NCBI GenBank assembly: GCA_947629095.1
Contig: CANRCK010000009.1
Location: forward strand, 1-55,087
Origin: an uncultured Clostridia bacterium
GTDB taxonomy: Bacteria; Bacillota; Clostridia; Christensenellales; Borkfalkiaceae
DNA length: 55,087 bases
Direction: 5' to 3'
The notes under the pieces: generated by a model
Told to the model about the DNA's origin: nothing
Database searches by the model: none
What the model saw: only the letters and a program-made list of their open reading frames with translations
Translations under genes and position numbers: made by a program
In this document: piece by piece, positions 7,734 through 15,469 of the stretch
Layout: each line of letters starts with the position of its first letter
Position numbering within the stretch: position 1 is the first letter of the stretch

Positions 7734-9388
7734 TATTTACCTCCGAGAGCTTTGAGTCTCTCCTCCGAAATTCCGAAAAAGGCGCACAAATTGTCCTTTG
7801 TTATGCCCGTATCGGTGATATTTGAATTGCTGAAAATTGCCGCCGTGAGGGCGTCCGTGTCGGACGCTGCGTCCAGCCTGCCCTCTTTTTCAAGCCGGTT
7901 ATATAATTCTTCGGCGGCGGTTATGAATTTTGCGCCGTAGCTGTCGTCCAGAATGGAAAAATGGGATACGAGCCGCGCATAAGCCGTGCGGAAATTTTTG
8001 CGTTTTTTGGCGCCCGTATTCAATTTTTGCATAGTAATGCGCTTGTATATATTGCAGACCACCACGCCGAAAACGTTATCTTCGGCGCGGGCGCACAGAA
8101 GCTCGATAATATCCACCTTTAAGCTGTCGGAAAGGGTGGGATGAAGCAAAAGGTCGCGGATATAGTCGTCCGAACGGGCTTTTACGGCAACCTGCGCGGC
8201 AAGACCGCGAAGCTCTTCGGAGCCGCCGGGGGCGTCCTCCTCGAAGCACCACTTTATGTGGCTGTCGATATTCAGCTCGTCGGCAAGGCGGACAGCCTGC
8301 TTGTTGCTTAGCCTCAAAAACGCGGCAAGCACCTTTACCGAAGCCTTTTTTACCTCGGTGGGAAGGGTGTAGAAATAGCCAAGCTCTTCAAAGGCGCCGC
8401 CGTCGTGCATGGTGCGGGCTACATTGCAGTAGAACTGCGCCGTGGGGGAGTCGGGATAGACCGTGAGAAGGGTGTCGAAAGCGGAAAAGCACTTGTCGTA
8501 CATCTTTGAATTGAACGCGGATATCGCCTTGAAATACAGCACGTTTTTGTCGTATTGAACTTCCTCGCCCATCTTGCAGAAAAGGTTGTACGCCTCCCTA
8601 TGCATCTTATTTTCGCAGCACACGGTAGCCGCCTTATATATATCGTCCGGGTCGGTCATGTCAAGCTTTAAAAGGGCTTCGGTGAGAGCGACAGCCTCCC
8701 CGCGGTTGCCCGTTTCGTTTTTTACAGCGGCAAGGGTTGAGAGAGCCTGAACGTTTTGAGGCTGTTTTTCAAGGACCTTTAAGCACTCCTCTTCGGCAAG
8801 GTCGCACCTGTCGTTTACTACGTGGCACATGGCAATATAGTTGCGCGCGGAAGCCCAGCGCGGATTGCCCTCGGCAACGGAAGAAAATTTTTCCACTGCC
8901 TTTTCGAACTCCCCGTCCTTCATAAACTCCACGCCCTCGCGCATTACGTCGGAGACGTCGGCAAGTTCGGGGGGATAGGAAAATTTGAGGGGATTATCTT
9001 CGTCGGAGAGAAAATCGCGCACGATCTGTTCGCGCGTTTCGGCGTCCACCTCGTCCGTTTCAACCAGCAATTTGTTGTAGTAATACGCCGAAAACTGCTC
9101 GTTGCCCAAATTCATATAGCCTATTGCAAGACCTTCGTAACAGTCGGCAAGGTCGTTGAACTCCGCCACGTCCAAAAACTTGAACCAGTGGTGAATACTG
9201 CGCTCGTATAAGCCCATATCGTCAAAAGCCTCGGCGTAGAGCATATAACTGTCCTCGTCGTTGCCCGTGATGCCGGCGTTTTTGTTGAGCATCTTTAAAG
9301 CGCCTATATAGTTGTGCCCGTCGATCATGTCCGCGGCGATGGCAAGGAGCCTGTCGTCGCTGAAATCGATTTCTACAGTCTTTGACAT
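7733..9388 (-). CDS. TPR-repeat protein
   Basis: A 551-residue cytoplasmic protein with tetratricopeptide-like helix pairs over roughly residues 30-330: 'DSYMLYAEAFDDMGLYERSIHHWFKFL', 'ASARNYIAMCHVVNDRCDLAEEECLKVL', 'AFNSKMYDKCFSAFDTLLTVYPDSPTAQFYCNVA'. The rest is helical and unassigned. It has no enzymatic motif. It lies six bases downstream of hslO and is coupled to the HEAT-like gene. It may be a scaffold or chaperone-linked adaptor; the function is unknown. Confidence 0.75.
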   Translation of the reverse strand: MSKTVEIDFSDDRLLAIAADMIDGHNYIGALKMLNKNAGITGNDEDSYMLYAEAFDDMGLYERSIHHWFKFLDVAEFNDLADCYEGLAIGYMNLGNEQFSAYYYNKLLVETDEVDAETREQIVRDFLSDEDNPLKFSYPPELADVSDVMREGVEFMKDGEFEKAVEKFSSVAEGNPRWASARNYIAMCHVVNDRCDLAEEECLKVLEKQPQNVQALSTLAAVKNETGNRGEAVALTEALLKLDMTDPDDIYKAATVCCENKMHREAYNLFCKMGEEVQYDKNVLYFKAISAFNSKMYDKCFSAFDTLLTVYPDSPTAQFYCNVARTMHDGGAFEELGYFYTLPTEVKKASVKVLAAFLRLSNKQAVRLADELNIDSHIKWCFEEDAPGGSEELRGLAAQVAVKARSDDYIRDLLLHPTLSDSLKVDIIELLCARAEDNVFGVVVCNIYKRITMQKLNTGAKKRKNFRTAYARLVSHFSILDDSYGAKFITAAEELYNRLEKEGRLDAASDTDALTAAIFSNSNITDTGITKDNLCAFFGISEERLKALGGK

Positions 9389-9394
9389 ATTTTT

Positions 9395-10231
9395 TTAAGC
9401 CTTGAACAGCTTGTCTATATCCTTTTGGGTGAATATGTAGTCGGTGTTGCAATAGTGGCAGTGAACCTTTACCTGCCCCTCTTCCGCAATTATATTTTCC
9501 AGCTCTTTTTTCCCGAGAGAAGTTATTACGTCGGTGATTTTGGCACGCGAACAATTGCATTTATACTCGGGAAAAGTGAGATATACCCCCGCATTTTCCG
9601 TTTCACCGGAAAAATATTCGCTCATTATTCCGTCCGCGCCAAACCTTTCCACAACGTCGGCAGCATTGACGAAAGCCTGCATTCTCTCCTCCGCCCTGTC
9701 CATATTCTCCTCCGACGTGCCCGGCAGAAGCTGCATTATCACGCCGCCGGCGACTTTGCAGACGCCGCCCTCAACCTTTACGCCGATTGCAACGGCGGTG
9801 GGGATTTGTTCGCTTATATGGAAATACTGCATCAGATTTTCGGATACGGACGGGGATTTAAGCTCGCACGTGCCAACGAAGGGACGATAGAAGCCGTCGT
9901 CCTTGATTACGGTGAGAGTGCCTCCCTTTATGCCCCCTTCGCCGCCCTCGATATAGCCGCGGATATGACCTTTGCAGTCGCCCGAAACGCTTACGGTGGC
10001 GCTGCCGTCGCCCGATTTCACGGTGAGAGAAACGGCGCCGCGTTCGCTCTTTAAGCAGCCCGCCATATACGCCGCCGCGGTTAAAAACCCGCCCAGAATT
10101 TCGGCGGAGGCGTCGCTTAAATTATGGATTTTTACAGCGTCGTTGACAAGCCGGGTTATTTCCAGAACGGAGAGAGATACCTGATTGTCGTAGACAAGAC
10201 TTTTATAGAGTTTATTTATGGTTTTTTGCAT
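9395..10231 (-). CDS. hslO: Hsp33 redox-regulated chaperone
   Basis: This 278-residue protein matches Hsp33 in length and layout. The N-terminal substrate-binding domain covers about 1-190, and the C-terminal redox switch carries all four zinc-binding cysteines: C225-x-C227 and C258-x-x-C261. Under oxidising, unfolding stress the zinc is released, disulfides form and the protein holds unfolded clients in the cytoplasm. Its start lies within the 3' end of the upstream methyltransferase gene (16-base overlap), showing coupled translation. It belongs to the minus-strand operon 12182-6894. Confidence 0.95.
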   Translation of the reverse strand: MQKTINKLYKSLVYDNQVSLSVLEITRLVNDAVKIHNLSDASAEILGGFLTAAAYMAGCLKSERGAVSLTVKSGDGSATVSVSGDCKGHIRGYIEGGEGGIKGGTLTVIKDDGFYRPFVGTCELKSPSVSENLMQYFHISEQIPTAVAIGVKVEGGVCKVAGGVIMQLLPGTSEENMDRAEERMQAFVNAADVVERFGADGIMSEYFSGETENAGVYLTFPEYKCNCSRAKITDVITSLGKKELENIIAEEGQVKVHCHYCNTDYIFTQKDIDKLFKA

Positions 10232-10941
10232 ATAAAATTAATTCTTTCTTCCTTTGAGCCGCCGAGGTGACCCTCGGTGCGGACGGAAAATCCGGCTTCC
10301 TCCAAAGCCGCCGAAATTTGCAATTCGTCGTATATATATTGCGTTTGGCTTTCGTCGCGGCGGGAATATAACCCCGACTCGCCCTTTAAAAACAGGGTTA
10401 TATCCATTTCCACCCTGTCGCCCTTTAAGGTGTTGAGCCATATCACGGTGGCGTTTTCGTAGTCCTTTACGAAAGTGTTGTTGCCAACGGTGTTTTCAAG
10501 CTTATTGCGGGAGCTGACGTCGAATATAAATAAGCCGCCCTTTCTGAGGTTGGAAAACACGCCCTTGAAGGTTTTTGAAAGTTTTTCCGGCGGGACGTAG
10601 TTTATGCAGTCGTTTACGGCGGTGATGAAGCCGGCTTTGCCGCATAATCGTAGTTTGGTTATATCGCCGATTAAAAATTCCGCCCCCACTCCCTCTTTGC
10701 GGGCAATTTCGGTTGCCGTGGAGAGAGCTTCGGGTGAGATGTCCATTCCCTGTACGCTGTAACCCGCCCTGAACAAAGCGCGCGTGAAATAGCCGTTGCC
10801 GCAGCCGATATCAACGCCGTCGCGCGGGGCGCCCTCGCCTGCAAGGGTTTTAATTAAATACTGCGACCATGTTGAATAGTCGCAGTCCGAGTTTAAGTAT
10901 TCAAATACGCCGCCTATTGCGGAGTAGCTGACGCTTTTCAT
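10216..10941 (-). CDS. Class I SAM-dependent methyltransferase
   Basis: A 241-residue protein with a Rossmann-type SAM-binding motif 'VDIGCGNGYFTRALF' near residues 40-54 and an acidic loop 'GMDISPEAL' near 61-69. The family is broad (small-molecule, RNA or protein targets), and nothing here fixes the substrate. Its start overlaps the stop of the upstream membrane-protein gene by four bases, and it overlaps hslO by 16 bases, so it is embedded in that operon. Confidence 0.85.
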   Translation of the reverse strand: MKSVSYSAIGGVFEYLNSDCDYSTWSQYLIKTLAGEGAPRDGVDIGCGNGYFTRALFRAGYSVQGMDISPEALSTATEIARKEGVGAEFLIGDITKLRLCGKAGFITAVNDCINYVPPEKLSKTFKGVFSNLRKGGLFIFDVSSRNKLENTVGNNTFVKDYENATVIWLNTLKGDRVEMDITLFLKGESGLYSRRDESQTQYIYDELQISAALEEAGFSVRTEGHLGGSKEERINFICKKP

Positions 10942-12182
10942 TTTAAGAGATTGTCCGCGCTGATTTTTTTCTTCTTTTTATCCTTGGGATCTTCACGGAG
11001 CGCCTTTTCGCGCTCGGCAAACATCTTGTTATATTCAACATATACGGGGTCGTTTTGGTGTTCCTTTTCGTATGCCGAGATATCCCCGGAGAGTTTTTTG
11101 CGGTTTTCGGCTACGCCCGAAATATTTGCACGGGTGAACGTTTTGCCCAAGGTTTCAAACCTTTCGGACCTGTCGATGGGCTTTATGGGGCGAGATATAA
11201 GGTCGCTCTTGCCCGCGGCAAGAAGCTCGAGGGCGCGCTGCCTTTCGGCGGCTGCCCTTTCTTCGGCAAGCTCTTCGGGTGTTTTTTGGGCGTTAGCCGC
11301 CTCCTTTTCGGTTTTTACGGCGGGGGTTATATACATATCAAACGCCCACTGCGTGAAAGCGAGCCAGCTTATGAGTATGAACGAGAAGCCGAGGAAAACC
11401 ATGAATACGGAGCCTATAATGCGCCAGAAGCCGCCCGCCATCATAAACCATACGGGTATGAGCGAAAAGGCTGCCATAAACACTGTTTGTATGGGGGTGC
11501 CTATTACGAGAATTGCGGCGTTGCGGAGCATATGGAAGAGCTTTACGCGATATCCGCTGCCTATTGCAAATACCCACGCAAGATATATGCCCATGAGGAC
11601 GTCGGCAATTATTATAAAGACGTATGCGGTTATAGAGCCGCCCACGTTTACGCCCGTTGCGCGGGAAACTTTCATCCAGTCGCCCACTATAAACGTGCCG
11701 TACATAAAAAGCATAAATATGGTTACCGGCAGCACGGTGCTGAAATAGCCAACGCGTATGCCGTGGAAAAAGCTTTTGAAGTGAAATTCGCCGTGGGTCT
11801 GGAGCAATTTGCGTATGCAATAAGTTGCGCCCGAAATGCCTATGGAGGCTATGAAGCCCGCGCCGATGAGAAGAGCATAAAATAAAATGTCGGCGGAGAG
11901 ATTGACCCTTTCGGCAAGCCCCGTTAAAACTGCGGGCGGGTAGTTGCCCACGGTGGCGTTGAAGGGATATATGCCGCCGAGCCCCTGCACGTAGGCGGAG
12001 CGGAAGTATACTATTACTATCCCCGGGACAAAAGTTAATAGAACTATTAAATTGAGCACGACAAGCTTCCAGAAAGAGCCTTTGAAAACCTCCCATGCGT
12101 CCCGCCAGCGCCCCTGCGCCACGCCTTTTCTTTTAAAATCGTCGGCAATCTCGTTGCCTTGCATTCCGTTGAGTTCTGCCAT
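10938..12182 (-). CDS. Multi-pass membrane protein, unknown function
   Basis: I do not recognise a named family with certainty. The 414-residue protein has about six hydrophobic spans (near residues 40, 100, 145, 190, 225 and 265) and a long charged cytoplasmic tail (about 290-414) rich in Glu, Lys and Arg. Span spacing and 'WKLVVLNLIVLLTFVPGIVIVYF' recall DUF624/YesL-like proteins, but the tail is extra. It is the first gene of an operon with the methyltransferase and Hsp33. The tail could be a soluble docking segment; that is inference. Confidence 0.65.
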   Translation of the reverse strand: MAELNGMQGNEIADDFKRKGVAQGRWRDAWEVFKGSFWKLVVLNLIVLLTFVPGIVIVYFRSAYVQGLGGIYPFNATVGNYPPAVLTGLAERVNLSADILFYALLIGAGFIASIGISGATYCIRKLLQTHGEFHFKSFFHGIRVGYFSTVLPVTIFMLFMYGTFIVGDWMKVSRATGVNVGGSITAYVFIIIADVLMGIYLAWVFAIGSGYRVKLFHMLRNAAILVIGTPIQTVFMAAFSLIPVWFMMAGGFWRIIGSVFMVFLGFSFILISWLAFTQWAFDMYITPAVKTEKEAANAQKTPEELAEERAAAERQRALELLAAGKSDLISRPIKPIDRSERFETLGKTFTRANISGVAENRKKLSGDISAYEKEHQNDPVYVEYNKMFAEREKALREDPKDKKKKKISADNLLK

Positions 12183-12292
12183 ATTTTACCCTTTGCTTTT
12201 TTTTGCCTGCAAACAGCCCTGCGGGCTTTATACAATAATAGCATACCCCAAAAAATATTTCAATAAATTTACGGGGATAGAATACAAAAAAC
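12183..12292. other. Divergent intergenic region
   Basis: This is the start of the divergent gap between the minus-strand membrane-protein operon and the plus-strand lysine-pathway operon (12183-12589 in all). It is AT-rich, with no supported gene. The plus-strand promoter and riboswitch follow from 12293. Confidence 0.6.
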
Positions 12293-12321
12293 TTTACTTT
12301 GAACGTGCGTTATGGTATTAT
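12293..12321 (+). promoter_or_regulatory. Promoter of the asd-dapA-dapB operon
   Basis: TTTACT (12293-12298), 17-base spacer, TATTAT (12316-12321), ending just before the lysine riboswitch. Confidence 0.75.
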
Positions 12322-12323
12322 TA

Positions 12324-12520
12324 GGGGGCAAATCAGAGGAGCGGACGGGCATAAGTACCCGCGGACAGGAGTTTTTGAGAGGAAATTCCGCTTTGAATCC
12401 GCGGCAAAAGGGCGCCTCCGCCGAGATTCGGCTGCTCTCCGCCGCGTCGGGCGCACGGGTCAATACCCTTGCGACTGTCACTTTTTGTGTTGCGCTATTT
12501 GCCTTGGTCGGTTTTTTTGG
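12324..12520 (+). promoter_or_regulatory. Lysine riboswitch (L box)
   Basis: The leader carries the conserved lysine-riboswitch blocks in order: AGAGGAGCG near 12335, ATAAGTACC near 12351, AAAAGGGCGCCTCCGCCGA near 12405-12424, and ACGGGTCAATACCC with GACTGTCA ending at 12480. The order and bases match the Bacillus lysC aptamer layout. Downstream, GGCAAAT at 12327-12333 can pair with ATTTGCC at 12497-12503, and GGTCGG plus seven Ts (to about 12518) could serve a terminator stem that competes with the aptamer base. Lysine binding should reduce asd-dapA-dapB expression, a classic feedback loop, because these enzymes lead to lysine. Confidence 0.85.
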
Positions 12521-12589
12521 GGGGCGGCGCAGAGCTTGCCTCCTTTGTTTATACCTTTATTTTGCGCTTTCAGGGCGGAAGGAGTTTTT

Positions 12590-13666
12590 ATGAAAAAATT
12601 CAACGTGGGCGTGATCGGCGCCACGGGAATGGTCGGGCAAAGATTTTTGTTGCTCTTGGAAAATCACCCGTGGTTCAATGTGGTGTGCCTTGCGGCTTCA
12701 AAAAATTCGGCGGGGAAAAAATATAAGGACGCCGTTAAGCTTTGGCAGCTTGCGGAACCTATGCCCGAAAAGTTTGCCGATATGACTGTGATGGACGCAA
12801 CGGCGGATTTAAATACAATAGCAAAACTTGCAGACTTTTGCTTTTGCGCGGTGAATATGCCCAAAGAGGAAATCCGCGCCCTGGAAGAGGCGTACGCAAA
12901 GGCGGAATGCCCCATAGTTTCAAACAATTCGGCGCACCGCTTTACCTGCGACGTGCCGATGATAATCCCCGAAATAAACGCGGAGCATCTGGAGGTTATA
13001 GCCGCGCAGCGCAAAAGGCTGGGGACCTCGCGCGGGTTCATTGCGGTTAAATCCAACTGCTCCCTTCAATCCTACGTGCCCCTGCTGCATCCTTTGAAAA
13101 AATTCGGGATAAAGAGCGTGACCGTGTGCACTTACCAGGCGGTTTCGGGCGCGGGGAAAACTTTTAAGACGATGCCGGAGATTGTGGACAACGTAATCCC
13201 TTTTATAGGCGGCGAAGAGGAAAAGAGCGAAAAGGAACCGCTCAAAATTTGGGGCAAGGTGGAAAACGGAGAAATAGTTTGCGCCGAGGCGCCCGTTATA
13301 ACCGCGCAGTGCCTGAGGGTGCCCGTATCCGACGGCCACGTGGCTGCGGTGTTTGTGAAATTCGAAAATAAACCCGCAAAAGAAGAAATTCTACAAGCGT
13401 GGAAGGAATTTTACGGGGAACCGCAGGCGCTCGGGTTGCCCTCCGCCCCCAAACGATTTATTCACTACTTTGACGAGGACGACCGCCCCCAGCCCAAGCT
13501 GGACAGAAACACGGAAAACGGAATGGCTGTGTGCGCGGGAAGGCTGCGGGAAGATAACCTTTACGACTATAAATTTATAGGTTTTTCGCACAATACCCTG
13601 CGCGGAGCCGCAGGCGGAGCCGTGCTGCTTGCCGAGCTGCTGGCGGCAAAGGGATATTTTGGATAA
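12590..13666 (+). CDS. asd: Aspartate-semialdehyde dehydrogenase
   Basis: A 358-residue NADP-dependent enzyme that reduces aspartyl phosphate to aspartate semialdehyde. Seen: 'GVIGATGMVGQRF' (N-terminal nucleotide-binding) and catalytic C157 in 'KSNCSLQS'. The 'SNNSAHR' segment resembles the archaeal/fungal-type branch rather than the common E. coli-type enzyme; this is a judgement from motifs. I take the ATG at 12590 behind GGAAGGAG. A longer frame extends upstream but would run through the lysine riboswitch. It heads the lysine-branch operon asd-dapA-dapB. Confidence 0.92.
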   Translation: MKKFNVGVIGATGMVGQRFLLLLENHPWFNVVCLAASKNSAGKKYKDAVKLWQLAEPMPEKFADMTVMDATADLNTIAKLADFCFCAVNMPKEEIRALEEAYAKAECPIVSNNSAHRFTCDVPMIIPEINAEHLEVIAAQRKRLGTSRGFIAVKSNCSLQSYVPLLHPLKKFGIKSVTVCTYQAVSGAGKTFKTMPEIVDNVIPFIGGEEEKSEKEPLKIWGKVENGEIVCAEAPVITAQCLRVPVSDGHVAAVFVKFENKPAKEEILQAWKEFYGEPQALGLPSAPKRFIHYFDEDDRPQPKLDRNTENGMAVCAGRLREDNLYDYKFIGFSHNTLRGAAGGAVLLAELLAAKGYFG

Positions 13667-13741
13667 AAGCCCGTTTGAAGAGCGGCGCATATAATGTAAT
13701 ACTATAAAAAAGCGCATACGGTATGCGCAAAAGAGGTGTTT

Positions 13742-14629
13742 ATGACAGGATTTTGCAGCGGAATTTTAACTGCTATGATTACGCCCTTTGACGGGAACGA
13801 CGAGCTGAATCTTCCCGAACTCGGCAGAATGATAGAGTACCAGATAAACGGCGGAACGGACGCCGTTGTGATTTTGGGAACCACGGGGGAACCCGCTACG
13901 ATGACCGAGGACGAAAAGGTGCGTGTTATCAAATACGCCGTGGAAAATTTTAAAGGGCGCATAAAGATTATAGTGGGCACGGGCAGCAACGACACAAAAA
14001 AAGCCGTGGCGGCAAGCGTGAGAGCCGAATCCCTGGGCGCGGACGGAGTGCTGGTGGTTACGCCGTACTACAATAAGTGCACTCAGGAGGGGCTTTACCA
14101 ATATTACAAGACCATATGCGACGCAGTCAATATACCAGTTATAGCTTATAACGTGCCCTCGCGGACGGCTGTGAATATAATGCCGGAAACAGCCGAACGG
14201 CTTGCGGATATCCCCAATATGGCGGGAATTAAAGAGGCAAGCGGAAATATGGCGCAGGTGGTTGAAACCATGCGGCGAATACGCGGAAAGCTGGACCTGT
14301 ATTCCGGAGAGGACTTTTTGAATCTGCCGATGCTTGCAATCGGCGGGGCGGGGCTTGTTTCGGTGACCTCGAACATTGCGCCCGCGCTTGTTAAAAGAAT
14401 GTATACCCTCGTAAAGGAAAACAGGCTGGACGAAGCAAACGAGGTGCAAGATTTTTTGCTTCCGCTGGAGGACGCGTGCTTTTTGGAAGTGAACCCCATT
14501 CCCATAAAGGCGGCTTACGAAATGCTCGGATACAGGGCGGGGCTGCCCCGCTCGCCGCTTACGGAGCTTGCGGAAGAGAATAAAATAAAACTCAAAAAGG
14601 AAATGATACGCGCGGGGTTGATAGAATGA
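13742..14629 (+). CDS. dapA: 4-hydroxy-tetrahydrodipicolinate synthase
   Basis: A 295-residue aldolase-fold protein that condenses aspartate semialdehyde with pyruvate to hydroxy-tetrahydrodipicolinate. Seen: Schiff-base K164 in 'GIKEASG', Y136 in 'IAYNVPSRT', and 'GTTGEPATM' near 46-54, matching E. coli K161 and Y133. The chosen ATG at 13742 has AGAGG five bases upstream; a GTG at 13736 sits inside the ribosome site. It is co-transcribed with asd (75-base gap) and overlaps dapB by four bases. Confidence 0.96.
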   Translation: MTGFCSGILTAMITPFDGNDELNLPELGRMIEYQINGGTDAVVILGTTGEPATMTEDEKVRVIKYAVENFKGRIKIIVGTGSNDTKKAVAASVRAESLGADGVLVVTPYYNKCTQEGLYQYYKTICDAVNIPVIAYNVPSRTAVNIMPETAERLADIPNMAGIKEASGNMAQVVETMRRIRGKLDLYSGEDFLNLPMLAIGGAGLVSVTSNIAPALVKRMYTLVKENRLDEANEVQDFLLPLEDACFLEVNPIPIKAAYEMLGYRAGLPRSPLTELAEENKIKLKKEMIRAGLIE

Positions 14630-15372
14630 TAAGGATTTTGATTTGCGGTATAGGCGGGAAAATGGGTGCGAACGTGCGCGACGTAATTGCCGCGGACCCC
14701 GAGGCGGAGGTTGTTTGCGGCGTGGATATTGCCGCAACGGACTGCGGAACGCCCGTTTATACTTCGTTTAAAGATGTGCGCGAAGAGGTTGACGCGGTGA
14801 TAGATTTTTCCTCACCCGCCGCCCTACGCGGAGAGCTTGAATGGGCAAAAACAAAACACGTACCCGTGGTTCTGGCGGCTACGGGATACACTGCCAGAGA
14901 TTTGGAATATATTAAAGCCGCGGCTGAGGAAACGGCTGTTTTTAAAACGGCAAACTTTTCAATCGGAATCAACCTCCTTAAAAAGCTTGTAAAGGAAGCC
15001 GCCCTTGCCTTGGGAGAGAGCTTTGACATAGAAATTACCGAAAAGCACCACCGGCTTAAAGCGGACGCGCCCTCCGGAACGGCGTTGGCGCTGGCAGAAA
15101 GCGCAAATTCGGCGTTCGGGGACGAAAAAAAGTACGTGAACGGGCGCGAAGGCATAGTTGGCAAGCGCGGGACCGAAATTGGCATACATGCCGTGCGCGG
15201 CGGCACGATTGTGGGAGAACACGAAGTTATGTTTGCCGGAGATGACGAAATTATAACCCTCTCCCATTCGGCGCGCTCTAAAAAGGTGTTTGCTTCGGGT
15301 GCGGTTAAAGCCGCAAAATGGATTTGCGGGAAGAGCGCGGGGCTTTACGGCATGGAAGATATGCTCGGCTGA
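14626..15372 (+). CDS. dapB: 4-hydroxy-tetrahydrodipicolinate reductase
   Basis: A 248-residue NAD(P)H-dependent reductase that converts hydroxy-tetrahydrodipicolinate to tetrahydrodipicolinate, the next step after DapA. Seen: N-terminal 'GIGGKMG' nucleotide-binding loop at 8-14 and the catalytic 'EKHHRLKADAPSGTA' with H141, H142 and K145. Its start overlaps the dapA stop in an ATGA junction, so translation is coupled. The operon ends at the hairpin 15433-15462. Confidence 0.96.
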   Translation: MIRILICGIGGKMGANVRDVIAADPEAEVVCGVDIAATDCGTPVYTSFKDVREEVDAVIDFSSPAALRGELEWAKTKHVPVVLAATGYTARDLEYIKAAAEETAVFKTANFSIGINLLKKLVKEAALALGESFDIEITEKHHRLKADAPSGTALALAESANSAFGDEKKYVNGREGIVGKRGTEIGIHAVRGGTIVGEHEVMFAGDDEIITLSHSARSKKVFASGAVKAAKWICGKSAGLYGMEDMLG

Positions 15373-15432
15373 AAAGCGCTCTCAGTCATTGTATAATAAA
15401 AAAGTCAATACATATTGCGTTTTTGAAATGTT

Positions 15433-15462
15433 AAAGCCCGCGGACAGCCGTCCGCGGGCTTT
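15433..15462. terminator. Bidirectional terminator between dapB and helD
   Basis: AAAGCCCGCGGAC and GTCCGCGGGCTTT form a perfect 13-pair stem with an AGCC loop. T-rich tracts flank both sides, so it can end both convergent transcripts. Confidence 0.9.
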
Positions 15463-15469
15463 GATTTTT

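Noticed and set aside
12299-12589. N-terminal extension of asd
   Set aside because: The longer frame crosses the lysine riboswitch; a good ribosome site precedes the ATG at 12590.
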